From positions 1 to 34,983 of the forward strand of contig JAGLJF010000012.1 of assembly GCA_023142595.1 (NCBI GenBank): 34,983 nucleotides of DNA. The letters are read 5' to 3'. Positions within the stretch are counted from its first letter, which is position 1; every line of letters starts with the position of its first letter. Of the stretch, positions 1-8,396 are shown in pieces. A program made the position numbers and the translations under genes. Below the pieces are notes generated by a model. That model was not told the origin of the DNA and searched no databases. It saw only the letters and a list, made by a program, of their open reading frames with translations. This DNA is from Minisyncoccota bacterium (GTDB taxonomy: Bacteria > Patescibacteriota > Minisyncoccia > JAHIHE01 > JAGLIN01).

Positions 1-1086
1 GATGAATTAAAAGAACACAAGAAAAAAATCGGCTCAGAACATACCAACCCTGAACATAAAAAAAGCTATACAAAAGAAAATAAGAAAAAGTGTTGTAAAG
101 GGAAAGATTTTAACCTTCAATTTATTATTGGTTCATTGGTATCAATTATTATAGCTTTGTTAATATTTTTTGTTTTAATACCTTCTCTAGAACAAAAAGA
201 ACAACCCCTAGACTCTGAAAAGATCACCAATAAAATTGAAAGTTTTATTAATAAAAATTTAATGCAAGGAAACAGGTCTATAACAGTCACAGAAAAAGCA
301 GTCGAAGAACATGGATTATATAAAGTTGTGATAGATGTCGGCGATGGAAAAAATCTAAACTCCTATTTAACTAAAGATGAGAAAATTTTGCTCTTTGAAG
401 GAATCGACATTGAAGAGGTTGAAGCAAAAAAGACCGAAAGTTCAGATGAGACTCCATCACCTAAAACAACAGATATTCCCAAAAGCGAGAAGCCAAAAGT
501 TGAAGTTTTTGTAATGAGCCATTGCCCTTATGGAACACAAATTGAAAAAGGAATTTTGCCAGTTGTGAAAACGCTTGGCGACAAAATCGATTTTGAATTG
601 AAATTTGTTGATTATGCTATGCATGGAGAAATTGAAATCAACGAACAGTTACAGCAATATTGCATCAAATCACAAGAAAACGAAAAATTTATTCCTTATC
701 TTGAATGCTTTCTTGAAGCAGGAGACTCAACCAGTTGTTTGACAGAAGCCAAAATTAATATTTCAAAGTTAAATTCTTGCATCTCTACAACTGACAAAGA
801 ATATAAGCTAACAGCAAATTTCAAAGACAAAACAACTTACAAAGGACAATATCCCCCATTTAACATTCATAAAGAAGATAATGTAAAATATGGCGTTGGT
901 GGTTCTCCAGTTCTTATCGTCAATGAAGTCACTGCCAGCTCTGCGCGAGATTCAAAAAGTTTGCTTGCCACAATTTGCTCTGCTTTCGAAACTGCTCCAG
1001 AAGAATGCGCCACTGAACTTTCTTCAGCTCAACCAGCTCCAGGGTTTGGATCTGCTACTGGAGGAAGCGCAGCATCTTGCAACTAG
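1..1086 (+). CDS. Membrane-anchored DsbA/thioredoxin-fold protein, 5' end truncated by the window edge
   Basis: Frame is open from base 1 (DELKEHKKKIGSEHTNPEHKKSYTKENKKKCCKGKDFNLQFIIGSLVSIIIALLIFFVL...), so the TTG at 136 is unlikely to be the true start. TM helix followed by VEVFVMSHCPYGTQ (CxxY-type thioredoxin-fold active site) and GGSPVLIVN cis-Pro-like loop. Confidence 0.7.
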   Translation, partial: DELKEHKKKIGSEHTNPEHKKSYTKENKKKCCKGKDFNLQFIIGSLVSIIIALLIFFVLIPSLEQKEQPLDSEKITNKIESFINKNLMQGNRSITVTEKAVEEHGLYKVVIDVGDGKNLNSYLTKDEKILLFEGIDIEEVEAKKTESSDETPSPKTTDIPKSEKPKVEVFVMSHCPYGTQIEKGILPVVKTLGDKIDFELKFVDYAMHGEIEINEQLQQYCIKSQENEKFIPYLECFLEAGDSTSCLTEAKINISKLNSCISTTDKEYKLTANFKDKTTYKGQYPPFNIHKEDNVKYGVGGSPVLIVNEVTASSARDSKSLLATICSAFETAPEECATELSSAQPAPGFGSATGGSAASCN

Positions 1087-1115
1087 AAAATTAATTAAGA
1101 AATAACATTTTTCAA

Positions 1116-1146
1116 AACTCCACTTGCAAAAAGTGGAGTTTTTTAT
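1116..1146 (+). terminator. Rho-independent terminator
   Basis: AACTCCACTT-gcaaa-AAGTGGAGTT perfect 10-bp stem followed by a T-rich run. Confidence 0.85.
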
Positions 1147-1293
1147 TATGAATTAGATTTGTTAGATGCTTTTTAAATTACTAAATTTTAAATTATAATA
1201 AGCTATTCCTTATTTACCAACAGCACAATCGTTGACAAGTTCCAAACTTCCTGCTATTATATCACAGTAATCATTTTTCTATACGGAAATTAT

Positions 1294-1365
1294 GGCCTCA
1301 TCGTCTAATGGTTAGGACACCAGGTTTTCATCCTGGCAATAGGGGTTCGATTCCCCTTGAGGCTA
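1294..1365 (+). tRNA. tRNA-Glu (TTC anticodon)
   Basis: GGCCTCA/TGAGGCT acceptor arm, CCAGG-TTTTCAT-CCTGG anticodon arm with TTC, GGGGTTCGATTCCCC T-arm. Confidence 0.92.
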
Positions 1366-1370
1366 CAAAC

Positions 1371-1398
1371 AAAAAAACAGGTATAACCTGTTTTTTTT
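1371..1398. terminator. Probable bidirectional terminator between tRNA-Glu and the convergent FN3 gene
   Basis: AAAAAACAGGT-ata-ACCTGTTTTTTTT: A-tract and T-tract on either side of the stem. Confidence 0.75.
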
Positions 1399-1415
1399 AT
1401 TGTATAACAATCCAT

Positions 1416-2756
1416 TTATAAATATTCCCCAATTTTATATCTCACTCTTTTTGAAATTGTAATAATCTTATTCCAATCATATCCCATTCTAACAAATGTT
1501 TCTGCAGAAGAAAATGGTCTGATTTTTCCTTTCTCAATCAAATAAACTGCACCAGAATTTGGATACTTCACCAAAGTTCCATCAAGATGTCTGCCTATCT
1601 TTTGAATGCTTCTTCCCTCTTTATATTCTCGCAGTACAGTATTATCAACTTGAACAATCCAATCCCACTTATATCCAAACTTTGAAAATATTTCGGCAGT
1701 TTTAATCCAAAGTTTTTCACTGCCACTTATAACATAAACTTTATAATCAGAACCTTTCACTATGGTTCCAGATTTTAATTTACTTGCAAGCGAAGCTGTC
1801 GTGAAACTCATTTCTTCAGAATTAAATTTCTTTTTATATAAACCACTAGATGTTATTATTTTATAATAATAAGTTGTATTTGGTTCTAGGTCTCTTAATG
1901 TAATCTGATGGTTTAGAGAACTTAATTTTGAAACAACCGATTTTTTCCTATACTTTCCAGAGACAGTACCATAACTAATATGGACCTTAGCTGCTAAATT
2001 AGTTCTAAATTCAATTTCCACTCTTCTCGAAAAAATATTACCCTCACTAAAACTAAGTGGTTTAATATTTGAAACTTTCAAAACAAGCCCTTTATCATCA
2101 TAATCATGAGTATTTATTACAAAATATTTTGAAGACATATTTCCCGATCTATCCTTCGCTTCAATTCGAAAATAATATCTTTCGCCAGCTTCTAACTTGT
2201 GGATAAACGACTCGTGACTAACGGCATAATTTCTGACACCTATTCTTTTGGCCTTATCTGCTCCTAAAGAATCATTCCAATAATAAATATTTGCATTTGT
2301 TTCTTCATTTGTTTTCCAAAAAAGAACTGTGGCATTACTCGTAGTTTGCACAACTCTTTGCTCTAAAAACACAGGCTTAACTAATTCTGTTCGTTTCATA
2401 TTTTTTGTTGAAAAACTTTGCACAAATGCTTCTTTTTGATTTTGAACTCGATCTGTCGCCACAATTTTATAATAGTAAATTTTCTTTTTTTCAAGTCCTG
2501 TTAAAACAATTTCATGTCTTTGATCATATCTACTATAACCAGTTTTTCTATTTAAATCGTTAACATTATCACCAAAATAAACAACACCCGTTGTATCGTT
2601 ATTAGTCACCCACTTGATGGTTGCTTTTCCATTTTCAATATTCAAAACTTCAATGTTTCTGAATTGTATATCGCTATCAGCAATTGCACTAGAAGCAAAA
2701 AGGATAGATATAAATATCATAAAAGTAAAAAGCATATTTTTTCTCCAACTTTTCAT
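1416..2756 (-). CDS. Secreted fibronectin type III repeat protein with a C-terminal surface-type repeat
   Basis: Signal peptide-like N-terminus; FN3-like repeats (ATIKWVTNNDTTGVVYFG...YYYKIVATDR; ATVLFWKTNEETNANIYYW...YYFRIEAKDRSG; third copy YYYKIITSSG); C-terminal GTIVKGSDYKVYVISGSEKLWIKTAEIFSKFGYKWD / GTLVKYPNSGAVYLIEKGKIRPFSSAETFVRMGYDW repeats. Confidence 0.7.
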   Translation of the reverse strand: MKSWRKNMLFTFMIFISILFASSAIADSDIQFRNIEVLNIENGKATIKWVTNNDTTGVVYFGDNVNDLNRKTGYSRYDQRHEIVLTGLEKKKIYYYKIVATDRVQNQKEAFVQSFSTKNMKRTELVKPVFLEQRVVQTTSNATVLFWKTNEETNANIYYWNDSLGADKAKRIGVRNYAVSHESFIHKLEAGERYYFRIEAKDRSGNMSSKYFVINTHDYDDKGLVLKVSNIKPLSFSEGNIFSRRVEIEFRTNLAAKVHISYGTVSGKYRKKSVVSKLSSLNHQITLRDLEPNTTYYYKIITSSGLYKKKFNSEEMSFTTASLASKLKSGTIVKGSDYKVYVISGSEKLWIKTAEIFSKFGYKWDWIVQVDNTVLREYKEGRSIQKIGRHLDGTLVKYPNSGAVYLIEKGKIRPFSSAETFVRMGYDWNKIITISKRVRYKIGEYL

Positions 2757-2896
2757 AAATGTTTTTAATATTAATAACTCAATATTATTGCACGATTTTC
2801 ATCAGATGTCAAGGACCAAATAATAACAAACTTAAAAAATGCTGAATCCCATAAAAATTAAGAATCTATGGATATTTTCAAGCCTGCCTTTTTAAT

Positions 2897-3655
2897 TTAT
2901 TTATAAACATCACTCAAATCAAAACTTTCACAAAATTCAGAATTGTTTTTTGTCTTTTCTATGTCAGAAAATGAATACTGTTTCATTTTCATCGTCGTGA
3001 GTTCTTCATTAATATTTTCCCAAGGAAAGATTTTATACTCTTTATACTTTAATCCTAATTTTTTACATTCTTCTTCACTATACTCTTCACAATCATTTTG
3101 TAATCTTCCATAAAAACTAATTTTCGCATCTTTTATGACATTTTGATAATGATAATCCATATTTGAAGCGGCATAAATGATTTCGGAATTTGGAAATTGT
3201 TTTTTCAACCCTTTGGCAGCGTATGAGGCAGAAGTTCCAAAACAATGATTTCCTTCAACCAATAAAAAAACCGTCTTTTCCTCTCTTTTAAAAATCCCTT
3301 CGTTAATTTTTTGAATCTGTCGTAATTCAGCCAAATTATTCTCGAAAAAATATTTATATTGCACAGGTAAAATTTTCAATATATTTAGCCTATATGCTAA
3401 ATATGTTCCAGAAATATTTCCGCCTCTCAAAAGCGGAACAACTGCATCAATTTTAATCGATAGAATTCCCCGATGCTTGCATTGGTTGGAGTTGTCAAAA
3501 GGGATTTCTTCCTCTTGATACCTCGGCAGCTTGCTGCGAGGTTCTTCATTATTATTTTCTTTTACATATTTTTCAACTTTACTACCCAAGACATTCAATT
3601 CTTTCTCAAAATATTCATCCCAAGACATTTTTTTGATTTGTGATTTTTTTACCAT
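2897..3655 (-). CDS. Phosphoribosyltransferase-fold-like protein carrying a 33-codon repeat-element insertion
   Basis: DAVVPLLRGGNISGTYLAYRLNI resembles the PRTase N-terminal strand/PPi loop; KTVFLLVEGNHCFGTSASYAAKGLKKQFPNSEIIYAA occupies the PRPP-loop position but is degenerate. Residues EEPRSKLPRYQEEEIPFDNSNQCKHRGILSIK are encoded by the 99-bp repeat. Confidence 0.5.
   Translation of the reverse strand: MVKKSQIKKMSWDEYFEKELNVLGSKVEKYVKENNNEEPRSKLPRYQEEEIPFDNSNQCKHRGILSIKIDAVVPLLRGGNISGTYLAYRLNILKILPVQYKYFFENNLAELRQIQKINEGIFKREEKTVFLLVEGNHCFGTSASYAAKGLKKQFPNSEIIYAASNMDYHYQNVIKDAKISFYGRLQNDCEEYSEEECKKLGLKYKEYKIFPWENINEELTTMKMKQYSFSDIEKTKNNSEFCESFDLSDVYK
3452..3550 (-). repeat. 99-bp repeat element, copy 1 (in frame inside the PRTase-like CDS)
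   Basis: Exact reverse complement of 27663..27761 over 99 nt by direct comparison; contains three consecutive short hairpins. Confidence 0.97.
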
Positions 3656-3734
3656 GTTTATACTATAATTAGTTAATCTCTAGGAGGTCCTGATAAACTA
3701 ATAAATTTCAATTTTAGAATTTGTTTTTTGAGCT

Positions 3735-3811
3735 AAATCCTAGATTCCCGCTGGAGTTTATGCTGAATTTATTTCAGTGCGAGAATGACAAAAACTTCGT
3801 TTTTCAGAGGG
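3735..3811 (+). repeat. Interspersed repeat family A, copy 1
   Basis: AAATCCTAGATTCCCG-N-GTGCGAGAATGACAAAAACTTCGTTTTTCAGAGGG; shared with 20502..20578 (minus strand) and a shorter form at 12247..12298; similarity to the 12247 copy extends upstream to about 3688. Confidence 0.9.
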
Positions 3812-4180
3812 CCTTTTACATGCTAAATTTACATTTTAATAATAACAAATATTTTGCAATTTACAAGTAAAAAAGATAAAATAAGATAAGTCAGAACTAA
3901 TAACTAACATTAAAAATATTTTTATGAAAACAAAATGCAAACTTCGTTTAACTCTGATTATTTTTTTATTATTAACAATCGCTATAATAAAAATTATTTT
4001 ATCGGATTTATAATAATTATTTAGAGCTCGTTCTTCGGAGTGTGAGTCAATTGCGATAAGTTATTTATTGTAGGTTGAAATTCGAACCCCATCTATAAAC
4101 GGATCTGTAAAATTATGTTATGAATTTTAAATTAACAAAAAACTGAATACTTGAGAACAAAAACAATAAATTTTTATCAA

Positions 4181-4211
4181 AAAAAACAAGAAGGTCATGT
4201 TTAACCTTCTT
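4181..4211 (-). terminator. Rho-independent terminator with the stop codon in its loop
   Basis: Minus strand AAGAAGGT-TAAACATG-ACCTTCTT-GTTTTTTTT; the TAA stop of ORF 4201..4434 is the first part of the loop. Confidence 0.8.
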
Positions 4212-4434
4212 TTTTGAACATCAAAAAGTCACAACACTTGTTATCAAATGACTTTCTTTGAAAATCATCGTAAAGAAAGATTAATGTTGCAAACACAAAC
4301 ATCAATACCATTCCTGAAATACCGATAGAATTTTTAATTCCAATAACTATTTCGGGAAGTTGTAATGAAAATACTCCCAAAAAAATGATAGCCAAAAGTA
4401 TAGACAAGTTTTCTTTTATTGTCACTAAATTCAC
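4201..4434 (-). CDS. Small two-TM membrane protein (orphan)
   Basis: Two hydrophobic segments; own promoter and terminator; SD GAGG spacing fits the second in-frame GTG (about 4425) better than the first. Confidence 0.6.
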   Translation of the reverse strand: MNLVTIKENLSILLAIIFLGVFSLQLPEIVIGIKNSIGISGMVLMFVFATLIFLYDDFQRKSFDNKCCDFLMFKKEG

Positions 4435-4443
4435 CTCAATAAC

Positions 4444-4471
4444 ATCTTATCATTTTATATAATTTAGTCAA
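4444..4471 (-). promoter_or_regulatory. Sigma-70-like promoter for ORF 4201..4434
   Basis: Minus strand TTGACT-N16-TAAGAT. Confidence 0.55.
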
Positions 4472-4478
4472 TTCACAA

Positions 4479-5057
4479 TTATTTCTTCCCTAGCTCTTTC
4501 AATGCCCTTTTTATTCTTTCGCTTACATCTTTGATCTCGGACGGAATGTTAGCAAGCGCCTTTTTGGCCTGCTGTACGCTATAGCCCAGAGAAACCAATG
4601 CCTCAATAACATCTGTATGATCGTTGATTTCCTTGCTCTTTTCTTGCAAAACATCATCGCTATCCAAAGAAGAAAATTTATTTCGAAGCTCAAGAACAAC
4701 TCTTTCTGCTGTTTTTTTGCCAATTCCAGAAACGCGTGTCAAAATACTTGAATCACCTTTAGCAATTGCGACTTTGACTGTTTCAGGATCAGCCAAAGAC
4801 AAAATTCCAAGACCAGCTTTTGGTCCAATTCCTGAAATTGAAATCAAATGTTCAAAAAGTTCAAGTTCATTATAACTTGAAAATCCGTATAAAGTTAAAG
4901 CATCTTCTCTTACATTCAAATATGTGAAAAATTCAACCTCATCATCAATTTTATCCTGACAAGACAATAAAAAAACTTTATATCCAACTCCGCTAGATAA
5001 TAAAATGATAAAACTTTCGTTTTTAAAAATGATTTTCCCTTTTAAGTAAGCAATCAT
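4479..5057 (-). CDS. ruvA: Holliday junction branch migration protein RuvA
   Basis: MIAYLKGKI..., SGVGYKV, FEHLISISGIGPKAGLGILS, RVSGIGKKTAERVVLELRNK helix-hairpin-helix motifs, C-terminal UBA-like domain. Confidence 0.95.
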   Translation of the reverse strand: MIAYLKGKIIFKNESFIILLSSGVGYKVFLLSCQDKIDDEVEFFTYLNVREDALTLYGFSSYNELELFEHLISISGIGPKAGLGILSLADPETVKVAIAKGDSSILTRVSGIGKKTAERVVLELRNKFSSLDSDDVLQEKSKEINDHTDVIEALVSLGYSVQQAKKALANIPSEIKDVSERIKRALKELGKK

Positions 5058-5110
5058 ATATTTTTATTAGAGTATAAACACACCTGCTCAATAATTCAGC
5101 AATTTATTTT

Positions 5111-5698
5111 CTATTCATCTCTGTCTCCATAAATAAATTTATCTTTTTCTTTCGCCTGTTTATAAAGCTCAATAATTTTTCTTCGGGCTGTAACTGGATG
5201 CGGAACCGACTTAAGTTCGAATTTTTTTTCTTCAGCTGCGGTTTGAATTTGGATACTTCCAAAACCAAACATTGTTGGAATTATTCCTCTGACATTGCTC
5301 GTAATATCCTGTATCTTTTTTAGATCCAGTTCTGAAACCGTACGATTGAAAAATCCCTTTTGTTCGATATCAAGTAGTCGTTGATTTGTTATAATCCAAA
5401 TATCCAAATAATAGTCCACCCAAATCACAAAAGCTGTAATCCAAACAAATCCATAAAAGATAAGGGAGAGAAGAATATAAACATTTTGATAAGGATATTC
5501 TAAAAAAGCTGAAAATATTTCTGGAATAATAAAAACATATGCCAAAATAGGTAACAATAAAAAAAAGAAAATTTGTATTGCATAAGTAAGTAGCGAAATC
5601 GGGTGTTTTCGCAAAACAAGAACTACATTTTCGTTATGATGTTGTCCTGGAAAAGTATATTTATCTATTTTATGTAAATTTATTGATTTTTTAATCAT
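5111..5698 (-). CDS. Membrane protein with a bacterial PH-like domain (bPH2/YdbT-like)
   Basis: Two TM segments followed by DYYLDIWIITNQRLLDIEQKGFFNRTVSELDLKKIQDITSNVRGIIPTMFGFGSIQIQTA. Confidence 0.75.
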   Translation of the reverse strand: MIKKSINLHKIDKYTFPGQHHNENVVLVLRKHPISLLTYAIQIFFFLLLPILAYVFIIPEIFSAFLEYPYQNVYILLSLIFYGFVWITAFVIWVDYYLDIWIITNQRLLDIEQKGFFNRTVSELDLKKIQDITSNVRGIIPTMFGFGSIQIQTAAEEKKFELKSVPHPVTARRKIIELYKQAKEKDKFIYGDRDE

Positions 5699-5699
5699 A

Positions 5700-5972
5700 T
5701 CATTTATTGAGAAAATTTATATTTGATATTTCTATAAAATCTTTCACGTTCATTTCATTCCAATTTATTATACCGAAAAAATAAAGTATAAAAAAAGACA
5801 GAGAAAGAAGAACCACTAAAAAAAATATGGCAACTTTTTTTGTTGAATCTCCTCTAATTCCATAACGGTTCAAATGATAAAAAATAAGCCAACCGAATAA
5901 GAAAAAAATGCCCAAAGGAAGAAAAACAAAGGCTAGAAAATCCATGAGAGGGAATGATGCATCTAATGACAT
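5700..5972 (-). CDS. Small membrane protein, coupled to the downstream PH-domain gene
   Basis: Hydrophobic segments; stop TGA is separated from the next ATG by one nucleotide (TGATATG). Confidence 0.6.
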   Translation of the reverse strand: MSLDASFPLMDFLAFVFLPLGIFFLFGWLIFYHLNRYGIRGDSTKKVAIFFLVVLLSLSFFILYFFGIINWNEMNVKDFIEISNINFLNK

Positions 5973-5989
5973 AGTTTTTGAAAAATTAT

Positions 5990-7003
5990 TTATAATAATG
6001 TATTCTGGTTACCCTCTGGATATTCGATACCCAAGTGATCATAAGCCATTTTTGTCACTTTTCTACCACGAGGAGTTCTTTGGAGAAAGCCTAGTTGCAA
6101 AAGATATGGCTCATAAACATATTCAATCGTATCTTCTTGCTCTGAAAGACTGGCGGCAATTGTGGAAACTCCAACTGGGCCTCCACTAAATTTTTCTATG
6201 ATTATTTCAAGAATTTTTCTGTCAGTGTGTTCTAACCCGTAATTATCAATTTCAAGATGGTCAAAAGTTTGATTAACAATATCTTCATTTATCATTCCAT
6301 CTCCCTTGACTTGAGCAAAATCACGAACTCTTTTCAAAAGACGATTTGCAATTCTTGGTGTCTGTCGAGAACTTTGGGCAATTTTTTCTGCTCCGTCAAT
6401 ATCAATATCAATATCCAAAATTTTACCAGATCTTTTTACTATTTGTTGAATATCTTCATCTTTATAAAAATCAAGTCTTTGAGAAATTCCAAATCGATTC
6501 AAGAGCGGAGACGAGATTAAATCAATTCTTGTTGTCGCTCCGATGAGAGTAAATTTTGGCAAATCCAATCTGATAGTCCTGGCTGATGGTCCCTTTCCAA
6601 CAATAATATCTAAAGCGTAGTCTTCCATAGCTGGATACAAAACTTCTTCAATCAATTTATTCAATCTGTGAATTTCATCAATAAACAAAATATCACCATC
6701 TTCCATATTAGTTAGAATTGCTCCTAAATCTCCAACTTTTTCAATTGCTGGACCAGAAGTAATTCTAATATTTTTATTCATTTCATTAGCAATCAAATAC
6801 GACAAAGTTGTTTTTCCAAGTCCGCTTGAACCGTGAAACAAAATATGCTCAATTGTTTCATTTCTCTTTTGAGCTGCTTTAATGAGAATATCAACATTCT
6901 TTTTGATTTTATCTTGTCCAATAAATTCTTTTAAAAGCTTTGGTCTAAGCGACAAGTCTAAATTCTCATCTTCTGCTATTTCTTTTGCATCTGTAATTTT
7001 CAT
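5990..7003 (-). CDS. ruvB: Holliday junction helicase RuvB
   Basis: [38 protein letters not shown] (Walker A), [46 protein letters not shown]-terminal winged helix. Confidence 0.97.
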   Translation of the reverse strand: MKITDAKEIAEDENLDLSLRPKLLKEFIGQDKIKKNVDILIKAAQKRNETIEHILFHGSSGLGKTTLSYLIANEMNKNIRITSGPAIEKVGDLGAILTNMEDGDILFIDEIHRLNKLIEEVLYPAMEDYALDIIVGKGPSARTIRLDLPKFTLIGATTRIDLISSPLLNRFGISQRLDFYKDEDIQQIVKRSGKILDIDIDIDGAEKIAQSSRQTPRIANRLLKRVRDFAQVKGDGMINEDIVNQTFDHLEIDNYGLEHTDRKILEIIIEKFSGGPVGVSTIAASLSEQEDTIEYVYEPYLLQLGFLQRTPRGRKVTKMAYDHLGIEYPEGNQNTLL

Positions 7004-7097
7004 ATTATTATACTAACATATTATTTATATTATTATACTAACATATAACCAATGCTTTAAGCAATCTCGTTGTCTAAAAATATTAAAATTAGAGCTC

Positions 7098-7126
7098 TTG
7101 ACAAGATTGGTTATTTCTGCTAGAAT
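7098..7126 (+). promoter_or_regulatory. Strong sigma-70 promoter upstream of a structured RNA
   Basis: TTGACA (7098-7103)-N17-TAGAAT (7121-7126). Confidence 0.75.
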
Positions 7127-7132
7127 TGCTAG

Positions 7133-7326
7133 TCAAGTTGAAAAAGCGTTGATTTTTAAAAAGTATTTAGTAATTTGTAGGCAGTTGGGGACATTATCCC
7201 AGACCTGGGTAGTTTGGGTTCCTGTATTGGAATTTTCTGGTCTATTCCTCGGAAATTTCTCCACCCTCATTCTTTTGTAAGTTGAGGATCTAGCTGTCTG
7301 CAAATTATTAGATACTTTCTTTTTTT
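7133..7326 (+). ncRNA. Rod-shaped structured RNA, candidate 6S RNA
   Basis: 27-nt arms 7158-7184 and 7294-7320 pair at 26/27 positions (4 G-U) around a large internal bubble and an apical stem (GGAAT...ATTCC); a small hairpin CCTCAttCTTttgtAAGtTGAGG lies in the 3' strand of the bubble; U-tract follows at 7319-7326. Confidence 0.55.
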
Positions 7327-7374
7327 GCTTAAATTTGATATGCTATAAATATTACAAATTATAGTATTAATTAA

Positions 7375-8295
7375 ATGGTTTTTAGAAAAGATATTAGCGA
7401 AATGAAAAAGAAAATAATTTTGATTATTTTTTTTATTTTTTTGTCTCTTGTCGCTTTTTATAAATGGCAAACTTCAATCTCAAGTTTATACTCATTACAA
7501 GGAGATAAAAATTATAATACCAAAAACTACAACGAGGCATTGAAAAATTATAAATATACAACAGTTATAGATGGTGATAGAAATGTTATATATGATGCTA
7601 AAATTAAAAGGGCAAAAATATTTTTTGAGCACGGCGACCTAGAACAATCAAAGCAAGAATTATATAAAGCAATCAAAGATAAAAGAAGTAATTCTGTTGC
7701 TTATAAAATTATGGGAGATATTTATTACGCGGAGAGAAATATTAATAATGCGATAATTTATTATACTAAAGCAGATCAGATCAAAAGTTCAAAAGAAACT
7801 AAAATTAAATTAGGAAAAAGCTTTATCGCCATTAATGAAAAGAAAAAAGCTTATGACATTTTTTCACAACTATCTTTAAATTCTACTGATTCAGAAATAT
7901 TATATTATTTAGGTCTTCTTAATTTTTATAATAATCTTGAATATAATTCTTTTTTCCAAAAAATTGAGAAAGAAAATAATGATTATGAATTTGAGCTAAA
8001 AACAATAAAAGAATTTTCAAAAAATTGCTGTGATATTGAAAATGAAAGGTATAAAAATATTTTAATTGCTGATTTGTATAACAAAATAAATCAGCCCTAT
8101 CTGGCTATTAGTAAGATTAAAGAAAATGATTTCGATTACAGAGACGCTTGGATGATTCTAGGTAAAGCTAATTATATACTGGGAAATTATGAAGAATCTC
8201 ATAACAATTTTCAAAAAGCATTCGATATGGATAGTCACAACTCAGAAATATCTTTTTGGCTCAAAAGTTCTGCCGAAAGAATGAAAGATAAATAA
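7375..8295 (+). CDS. Membrane-anchored TPR protein
   Basis: N-terminal TM; TPR-like repeats (YSLQGDKNYNTKNYNEALKNYKYTTVID, AYKIMGDIYYAERNINNAIIYYTKADQI, AWMILGKANYILGNYEESHNNFQKAFDMD). Confidence 0.75.
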   Translation: MVFRKDISEMKKKIILIIFFIFLSLVAFYKWQTSISSLYSLQGDKNYNTKNYNEALKNYKYTTVIDGDRNVIYDAKIKRAKIFFEHGDLEQSKQELYKAIKDKRSNSVAYKIMGDIYYAERNINNAIIYYTKADQIKSSKETKIKLGKSFIAINEKKKAYDIFSQLSLNSTDSEILYYLGLLNFYNNLEYNSFFQKIEKENNDYEFELKTIKEFSKNCCDIENERYKNILIADLYNKINQPYLAISKIKENDFDYRDAWMILGKANYILGNYEESHNNFQKAFDMDSHNSEISFWLKSSAERMKDK

Positions 8296-8342
8296 AAGAA
8301 TTTTTTATAAATTAATAAAATTATTCGTTTAGGATTTTCAAA

Positions 8343-8376
8343 AAGAAGATGATGCTATATAGTATCATCTTCTTTC
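8343..8376. terminator. Rho-independent terminator between convergent genes
   Basis: AAAGAAGATGAT-gctatatagt-ATCATCTTCTTT perfect 12-bp stem. Confidence 0.8.
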
Positions 8377-8396
8377 TATATGAACATAAAGTGAAC

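Noticed and set aside
890-1105. 71-aa ORF in another frame inside the DsbA-like gene
   Set aside because: Fully nested out of frame in a clear CDS.
3924-4013. 29-aa hydrophobic ORF MKTKCKLRLTLIIFLLLTIAIIKIILSDL
   Set aside because: Possible TM microprotein, but no SD and AT-rich sequence makes such ORFs common by chance.
4020-4110. Region with TTCGAACCCC reminiscent of a tRNA T-arm
   Set aside because: No acceptor or anticodon arms could be assembled on either strand.
4523-4875. Overlapping ORFs inside ruvA (4523..4723 -, 4624..4875 +)
   Set aside because: Out-of-frame or antisense shadows of a confident CDS; the same applies to ORFs antisense to ruvB, polA, PBP1A, tyrS and the glycosidase.
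7267-7470. 67-aa minus-strand ORF
   Set aside because: Overlaps the structured RNA and the start of the TPR gene; low-complexity K/N/I sequence without SD support.
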